Below are positions 4,406 to 5,350 of a stretch of DNA of 5,350 nucleotides, in pieces. Source of the DNA: Chloroflexota bacterium (GTDB taxonomy: Bacteria; Chloroflexota; Anaerolineae; Anaerolineales; Anaerolineaceae); the NCBI GenBank assembly GCA_011053085.1, contig DSBE01000181.1:1-5350 (forward strand), given 5' to 3'. How positions within the stretch are numbered: the stretch's first letter is position 1; each line of letters starts with the position of its first letter. The translations under genes were made by a program, and so were the position numbers. A model generated the notes under the pieces. The model searched no databases, was not told where the DNA came from, and worked only from the letters and a program-made list of their open reading frames with translations.

Positions 4406-5278
4406 ATGAGAACCTGTATCAGTACCTATTCATTTACCCAGGCCGTGCACGCGGGCAGACTGGATTATTTCGATATCCCCGCCAAAGCCGCCGAGATGGG
4501 CTTTGACTGCATCGAACTGGCGACCGCCGGAACCCCCGCAGGAATGCCCATTCAAGAACTCGCCGCGCGTTTCAAAGAAAAGTGCGACCAGGCCGGTCTA
4601 CCGGTCGAAAACTACACCATCGGCGCTGATTTTTTGGGCGAAGGCGGCGTCGAGGCACAGGTGCAAAGCCTGGTCAGCGAGCTGGAAATAGCCCGCCTGC
4701 TGGGCGTCAACGGCATGCGCCATGACGTCACCCACGGACCGCGGCCCGGCAGCGGAATGCGCACCTTTGATGACACCTTGCCGCTGCTGGCAGAAGGCTG
4801 CCGCGCGGTCACCATCGAAGCGGAAAAATTCGGCATCCGCACCATGGTGGAAAACCACGGCTTCTTTGCCCAGGACAGCCTGCGCGTAGAAAAACTGGTC
4901 AGCCAGGTCAATCACCCCAACTTCGGCCTGCTGATTGATATCGGCAACTTCCTGTGCGTCGATGAAGCGCCGGAAATGGCAGTCGGGTTGGTGGCACCCC
5001 TGGCGGCGCACGTGCATGTCAAGGATTTCCTGTGGCATGGCGGCAGCTATCCCGTGAATGGGCAGGGCTGGTTTGGCACACGCGCCGGCAACTTCCTGCG
5101 CGGCACTATCCTGGGGCATGGTGTGGTGCCGGTTGCACAATGCCTGCGCATTTTGCACAAAGCTGGCTACGATGGTGCAGTCTCGATCGAGTTTGAAGGG
5201 GTCGAAGAATCGCTGCAAGCCATTGAGTGGAGCCTGGCAAACCTCAACACCTGCTTGAAAAGCATCGAGAACGGCTAA
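4406..5278 (+). CDS. Xylose isomerase-like TIM-barrel protein (sugar phosphate isomerase/epimerase family)
   Basis: This is a 290-residue soluble cytoplasmic protein of the AP-endonuclease-2/xylose-isomerase-like barrel family (COG1082), full length for the family. It opens with the first barrel strand TCISTYSF, followed by a helix ending in MGFDCIELA (residues 31-39). The metal-site motifs appear in the usual order: MVENHG (Glu149, His151), LLIDIGN (Asp178), HVHVKDF (His202, His204, Lys206, Asp207) and AVSIEFEG (Glu262, Glu264). These provide the Glu-Asp-His-Glu set that binds a divalent metal in family members. GHGVVPV (237-243) matches the usual G-x-G strand before the final helices. Members isomerise or epimerise sugars, inositol derivatives or hydroxypyruvate; the substrate here cannot be read from the sequence. 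AAAGGAGA at 4393-4400 precedes the ATG by 5 nt. The gene stands alone between two terminators, so no pathway context is available. Confidence 0.9.
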   Translation: MRTCISTYSFTQAVHAGRLDYFDIPAKAAEMGFDCIELATAGTPAGMPIQELAARFKEKCDQAGLPVENYTIGADFLGEGGVEAQVQSLVSELEIARLLGVNGMRHDVTHGPRPGSGMRTFDDTLPLLAEGCRAVTIEAEKFGIRTMVENHGFFAQDSLRVEKLVSQVNHPNFGLLIDIGNFLCVDEAPEMAVGLVAPLAAHVHVKDFLWHGGSYPVNGQGWFGTRAGNFLRGTILGHGVVPVAQCLRILHKAGYDGAVSIEFEGVEESLQAIEWSLANLNTCLKSIENG

Positions 5279-5306
5279 ACATTCCGTACTATCTTACAGA
5301 AAGAAC

Positions 5307-5334
5307 AACAGGGCGCCGTTTGGCGCCCTGTTTT
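5307..5334 (+). terminator. Intrinsic terminator of the TIM-barrel gene
   Basis: A perfect 11-bp stem AACAGGGCGCC (5307-5317) and GGCGCCCTGTT (5322-5332) encloses a GTTT loop and ends in four T residues (5331-5334). It begins 28 nt after the stop codon. The A-rich 5' side and U-rich 3' side mean it could also stop transcription from the right to some extent. Confidence 0.9.
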
Positions 5335-5350
5335 GATGTTATGGTTGATC

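Noticed and set aside
4598..5218. 206-codon minus-strand frame opposite the TIM-barrel gene
   Set aside because: It is the antisense shadow of a well-supported family member, lacks a ribosome binding site and recognisable motifs, and its length follows from GC-rich codon bias on the other strand.

Overview
The window comes from a bacterial chromosome, and its base composition changes abruptly in the middle. The left part (about 1-1250) is AT-rich: the 60 bases at 721-780 hold 17 G/C by hand count. The right part (about 1390-5340) is GC-richer: the 60 bases at 2221-2280 hold 40 G/C. A tRNA-Phe gene with its own consensus promoter sits at the junction. The right-hand genes look like ordinary chromosome. 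A thioredoxin fused to DUF3179 as a lipoprotein, a CcdA-type membrane partner, a tRNA without encoded CCA and sigma70-like promoters would fit Chloroflexota (Anaerolineae-like), but this assignment is only an inference. The left part looks like the edge of an acquired or accessory segment.

Left segment: on the minus strand, an XRE-type HTH regulator (291-659) is followed after 8 nt by an ImmA/IrrE-type zinc metallopeptidase that runs off the left edge (1-282). This is the classic repressor plus anti-repressor-protease pair of integrative elements, prophages and the DdrO/IrrE stress switch. A 142-bp AT-rich divergent control region (660-801) carries a 7-3-7 palindrome sitting between the -35 and extended -10 of a rightward promoter, plus a 10-bp direct repeat. 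That promoter would drive two very small genes: a YjzC-family protein (802-996) and a 55-residue protein with two CxxC knuckles (1035-1202), the latter behind a near-perfect Shine-Dalgarno sequence. The simplest reading is a four-gene protease-controlled switch whose output is two tiny proteins of unknown function.

Junction: promoter 1250-1278, tRNA-Phe(GAA) 1319-1391, and a strong intrinsic terminator 1394-1423, followed by about 215 bp without a recognisable gene.

Right segment: a two-gene operon encodes a lipoprotein (DUF3179 domain plus C-terminal TlpA/thioredoxin domain, 1639-3327) and a CcdA/DsbD-type thiol-disulfide transporter (3342-4214). Together they form a plausible redox relay in which the membrane protein passes cytosolic electrons to the external thioredoxin domain and perhaps on to the DUF3179 Cys pair. 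A terminator (4243-4286) closes the operon. A separate gene (4406-5278) encodes a xylose-isomerase-like TIM-barrel protein (sugar phosphate isomerase/epimerase family) and ends at a perfect 11-bp hairpin terminator (5307-5334).
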